A DNA stretch of 64,000 nucleotides from Siderastrea siderea (Eukaryota; Cnidaria; Anthozoa; Scleractinia; Rhizangiidae), in the NCBI GenBank assembly GCA_964030785.1, contig OZ034973.1, forward strand, positions 1,738,632-1,802,631. The letters are read 5' to 3'. The position numbers and the translations under genes are program-made. Positions 60,541 through 64,000 of the stretch are shown piece after piece; position 1 is the stretch's first letter; every line of letters begins with the position of its first letter. The notes under the pieces are model-generated. The model was not told the DNA's origin. It saw only the letters and a program-made list of their open reading frames with translations, and searched no databases.

Positions 60541-63500
60541 TTTTAACCGACGAAGTCGAGTTAGAGCAGTCGCGTCAAGAGGGTCGACTGGTTTGGTCGG
60601 TCAAAATACGTCGTGTAAGGCTCACAAGGTGTGTATTTCGCTATGGCCCACAGGATGGGATGACGTATTCTGCAGTTAAGCCCATCGATTAGTACACACA
60701 CGCACGCACGATAGGACAAGGGTCCACATAAAAAGTATCGTAGGTATAGAAGGACACTTCCGCCGAGCAGTGTTGGTTTTGACCAGTCTGAAATATCTGT
60801 GCAATACTAGTGAAAGAAAGCAAGGAGGACTGATAATACCAGGAGGTGAAGGCTGGTGGCACTGTTGATGCTGGTGGGACCAAAGTGTTGCTGAGACATC
60901 GTAAGGATAGAATCGTTCTCAGGAAAGGTTATGAAAGGAAAATTCTGGTGTATGTTGTTGTGGTTATGTTTATTACTTGAAAAATTATGTCTAGCTGCCA
61001 ACGTTAAGAAAGGTTATTGGCAGGTGGGAAATGAATTACGACACGAGGCTGGATGTTCTTGGATAGTATACTATAAGCGTCACAGAAGGATATACCAGTT
61101 AGTCTTTTTAATTTTTCTGCTTTACTTTTGATTTTGAACCGATTTGTTCGATTTTAGAGTTCGAGACTGCGGAAGAGGAAACCAGATTTAACGATTACGT
61201 CATAAGACATGCTTTAACGTGTTTGAGATAAAGCGACGACTTCGCTTTTTACCAATTTCTCCAGTTTGATAATCATGTTTGTATAGTGCCATATTCACAA
61301 CAGTATATAAATGCTTCGCTTCCAACTCTTGATAACGGCATGTTCAGTTGTGGACAAAATTTATCTTTAAATTTTAATTTTAATTCAGCAAAATATTCAA
61401 AGCGATAAGATAGATGAGCTGAGTCACCCGATTTTAAACATTACGTCATTCGGTAACGCAAAAGACAAAATACTGTCACAATTTTCGTCACGCCGGTTAG
61501 CACGTTGAGATTCTGACGATGTGTTTGTCTTTATCGATAATCATGTTTTTATAGTGCCCTATTCACAACAGTATATAAATACACTGCTCACGACTCTTGG
61601 TAAAAGCAGGTTCAGTTGTGGACAAATGTATATCAACATTTAATTTTTTAGTTTAATTCAACAAAATTAAATATTCAAAGCGATAAGACAGATGAGCTGA
61701 GTCATCAGATTTTAAACATAACGTCATTGGGTAACGCAAAGGGCAAAATGCTGTCACAATTTTCGTTACGCCAGTTAGCACGTTGAACCAAGTAAAAACA
61801 TTTGTCGAGGGTGGAGTGGGTCAAAACGACTGGTAAATGCCTATAATGCGCTTTCTTGTAACCTGTACGATAGAGCATAGCAATGATTTATTTCATATTT
61901 GCATTCACAATTTGGCTTAAGGAGCCCTTGACATGATTAAAGGAAACTGTGCACAAAGCGTGGTTCCCAGGTATGGGAAAAAGTTCAATTCTTTTGGGCT
62001 GTTACGGTGCCCATACTGATCAATCGTGAAGATGTGGTTACTTTTATATTGGGAAATTTGTCACCCATTTTTTGAAATGCGTCTGTTTTCAGAATTTTTG
62101 TTCTGGGTTTTGAGGAAGACCGACCAAACGACAGCGAAAATGATCTTGAGTGAAGAATGTATGAGGTCATGGGCGTAGTCTGCGGAGCTATGTTTGGTGA
62201 GGAGAGGGTGAATAATTCAGTTGACCTCCTTTCCAGGGTATTGGTCGCCTTTTCAGTTGGTCAATTTTAAGCGTTAGTTACAGTTACACACTTTTACTAC
62301 AACTTGCTGTTACAGATGCTTGAATGTTATTGAAGCTGCAGTAACGCACGGCTCGCTTGCTTTCTTTTCGAGACGAAGCAACACTTCGTTGGTTCTGCAC
62401 GCATTGCGGGCCTATGTTTAACCGACGAAGTCGAGTTAGAGCAGTCGTGACAAGAGGGTCGACTGGTTTGGTCGGTCAAAATACGTCGTGTAAGGTTCAC
62501 AAGGTGTGTATTTCGCTATGGCCCACGGGATGGGATGACGTGAGAACAAGAGCGGAGTCGCCATTTTAAATTGGCAGGTCAAGAAAGGTGACGGAGGCTT
62601 GGTGGAAGATTTGCTTCGACTGTGTTGTGGTATAATTTTGTGCTGACCTCTGAACATATAGAGAAGAAGTTGTACACAGACATCGATTAGTACACACACG
62701 CACGCACGATAGGACCACATAAAAAGTATCGTAGGTGTAGAAGTACACGTCCGCCGAGCAGTGTTGGCTTTGGCCAGACTGAAACATCTGTGCAATACTA
62801 GTGAAAGAAAGCAAGGAGGACTGATAACAACAGGAGGTGATGTCCAGTGGCACTGTTGATGCTGGTGGGACCAAAGTGTTGCTGAGACATCGTAAGCATA
62901 GAATCGTTCTCAGTAAATGTTATGAGAGGAAAATTCTGGTGTATGTTGTTGTGGTTATGTTTACCTGTTTAATACTTGGAAAGTATCCAGCTGCCAACGT
63001 TAAGAAAGGTTATTCGCAGGTGGGAAATGAATTACTACACGAGGCTGGATCTTTTTGAATAGTATAAGGGGCCCGGAATTATATACCAGTTACTCTTTTT
63101 AATTTTTCTCCTTTACTTTTGATTTTAAACCGATTTGTTCGATTTTAGAGTTCGAGACACTGACTTGCTGACTCCGGAAGAGCAAACCGGATTTAACGAT
63201 TACGTCATCAGACATGCTTTAACGTGTTTGAGATAAAGCGACGACTTCGCATTTTACTAATTTCTCCAGATCGAAAATCATGTTTTTATAGTGCCATATT
63301 CACAACAGTATATAAATGCCTCGCTCACAACTCTCGATAACGGCATGTTCAGTTGTGGCCAAATATATCTTTAAATTTTTATTTCAATTTAACAAAATAT
63401 TCAAAGCGATGAGACAGATGAGCTGGGTCATCCGATTTTAAACATTACGTCATTCGGTAACGCAAAAGACAAAATGCTGTCACAATTTTCGTCACGCCGG

Positions 63501-64000
63501 TTAGCACGTTGAGATTCTGACGATGTGTTTATCTTTATCGATAATCATGTTTTTATAGTGCCCTATTCACAACAGTATATAATACATTGCTTACAACTCT
63601 CGGTAAAAGCATGTTCAGTTGTGGACAAATGTATATCAACATTTAATTTTTTAGTTTAATTCAACAAAATTAAATATTCAAAGCGATAAGACAGATGAGC
63701 TGAGTCGTCAGATTTTAAACATAACGTCATTCGGTAACGCAAAGGGCAAAATACTGTCACAATTTTCGTTACGCCAGTTAGCATGGCACGTTGAGCCAAG
63801 TAAAAACATTAATTGAGGGTGGAGTGGGTGAAAACGACTGGTAAATGCCTATAATGCGCTTTCTTGTAACCTGTACGATAGAGCATAGCAATGATTTATT
63901 TCGTATTTGCACAATTTGGCTTAAAGAGCCCTTGACATGATTAAAGGAAACTGTGCACAAAGCGTGGTTCCCAGGTGCGGGGAAAAGTTCAATTCTTTTG
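60541..64000 (+). repeat. Tandem duplication of a ~1.9-2.0-kb unit with inner subrepeats
   Basis: Unit 1 begins ACCGACGAAGTCGAGTTAGA at about 60545; unit 2 begins with the same bases at about 62421 and runs to the window edge. Both end in GGTTCCCAGGT...TTCAATTCTTTTG (61998 and 64000). Unit 2 has about 130 extra bases near 62534-62680. Each unit contains two subrepeats of about 267 bp (61268, 61535; 63270, 63540), all with CATGTTT(G/T)TATAGTGCC, TATATAA and GTTCAGTTGTGG. A leader-like frame in unit 1 (60931-61131, MKGKFWCMLLWLCLLLEKLC) is frameshifted and stopped in unit 2, so it is not conserved. No gene is recognised. Confidence 0.85.
61304..61350 (+). promoter_or_regulatory. TATA plus initiator-like pair, subrepeat 1 (recurs at 61572, 63309, 63576)
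   Basis: TATATAAA at 61304 is followed about 40 bp later by GTTCAGTTGTGG, which has an initiator-like TCAGT. The same pair recurs in the other three subrepeats; the fourth TATA is shortened to TATATAAT. The spacing is slightly longer than the usual 30 bp. No coding region follows. Confidence 0.35.

Noticed and set aside
60931..61131. Small secreted protein with signal-like start
   Set aside because: The duplicated copy at about 62930-63058 has a frameshift and stop in the same frame, so there is no sign of selection for coding.
1..64000. tRNA, rRNA, CRISPR arrays or operons
   Set aside because: No tRNA-like A/B box pair with a cloverleaf, no rRNA signature and no spaced direct-repeat array were seen. 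The DNA is nuclear eukaryotic.

Overview
The window is nuclear DNA of an animal, most likely a stony coral (Scleractinia, Cnidaria). The genes are intron-rich with GT-AG introns. Two receptors belong to GPCR groups that are well represented in cnidarians. The intergenic DNA is AT-rich and full of short inverted-repeat elements. One of these, a TTAA-flanked repeat at 1641-1851 and 8772-8998, looks like a repeat I associate with stony coral genomes. The species cannot be named from sequence alone.

Left end (1-8 kb). Two conserved housekeeping genes stand head to head. On the minus strand are the first five coding exons of a SNX29-like RUN-domain sorting nexin, which continues off the left edge. 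On the plus strand is a complete three-exon CARHSP1-like cold-shock-domain gene (158 aa). About 0.5 kb separates the two start codons. Their introns hold a truncated non-LTR retrotransposon tail, a pogo/Tigger-type element, another terminal-inverted-repeat (TIR) element and a palindromic insertion with a 14-bp target duplication.

Repeat field (8-13.5 kb). Nested MITE-like elements and hairpins lie here, with two diverged, oppositely oriented copies of an unrecognised coding relic.

Receptor locus (14-25.5 kb, minus strand). Sixteen exons join in frame to a 968-residue leucine-rich-repeat GPCR of the relaxin-receptor (RXFP/LGR type C) kind. The order is signal peptide, FN2-like, CUB, FN2-like, LDLa, an unassigned module, LDLa, LRR cap, six LRRs and seven membrane segments. 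One intron carries two direct repeats that each contain a type I hammerhead ribozyme, one with an intact core and one with a damaged core.

26-33 kb has one MITE and otherwise no gene I can support. From 33,422 to 37,603 lies a complete-looking DNA transposon with TIRs of about 230 bp and a TTA target duplication. It encodes one four-exon, 870-residue protein. Its C-terminal half carries, in order, the acidic motifs of a FEN1/XPG-like (PIN-fold) nuclease, and I see no classical transposase. This is the best candidate for an undescribed system.

38-56 kb is mostly non-coding. It includes a minisatellite of about 23 copies of a 62-bp unit (42.4-43.8 kb) and several hairpin MITEs. A single-exon rhodopsin-class GPCR (339 aa, minus strand) sits at 56.9-57.9 kb. 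The right end (60.5-64 kb) is a tandem duplication of a roughly 1.9-2 kb unit; each unit contains two TATA-bearing subrepeats.
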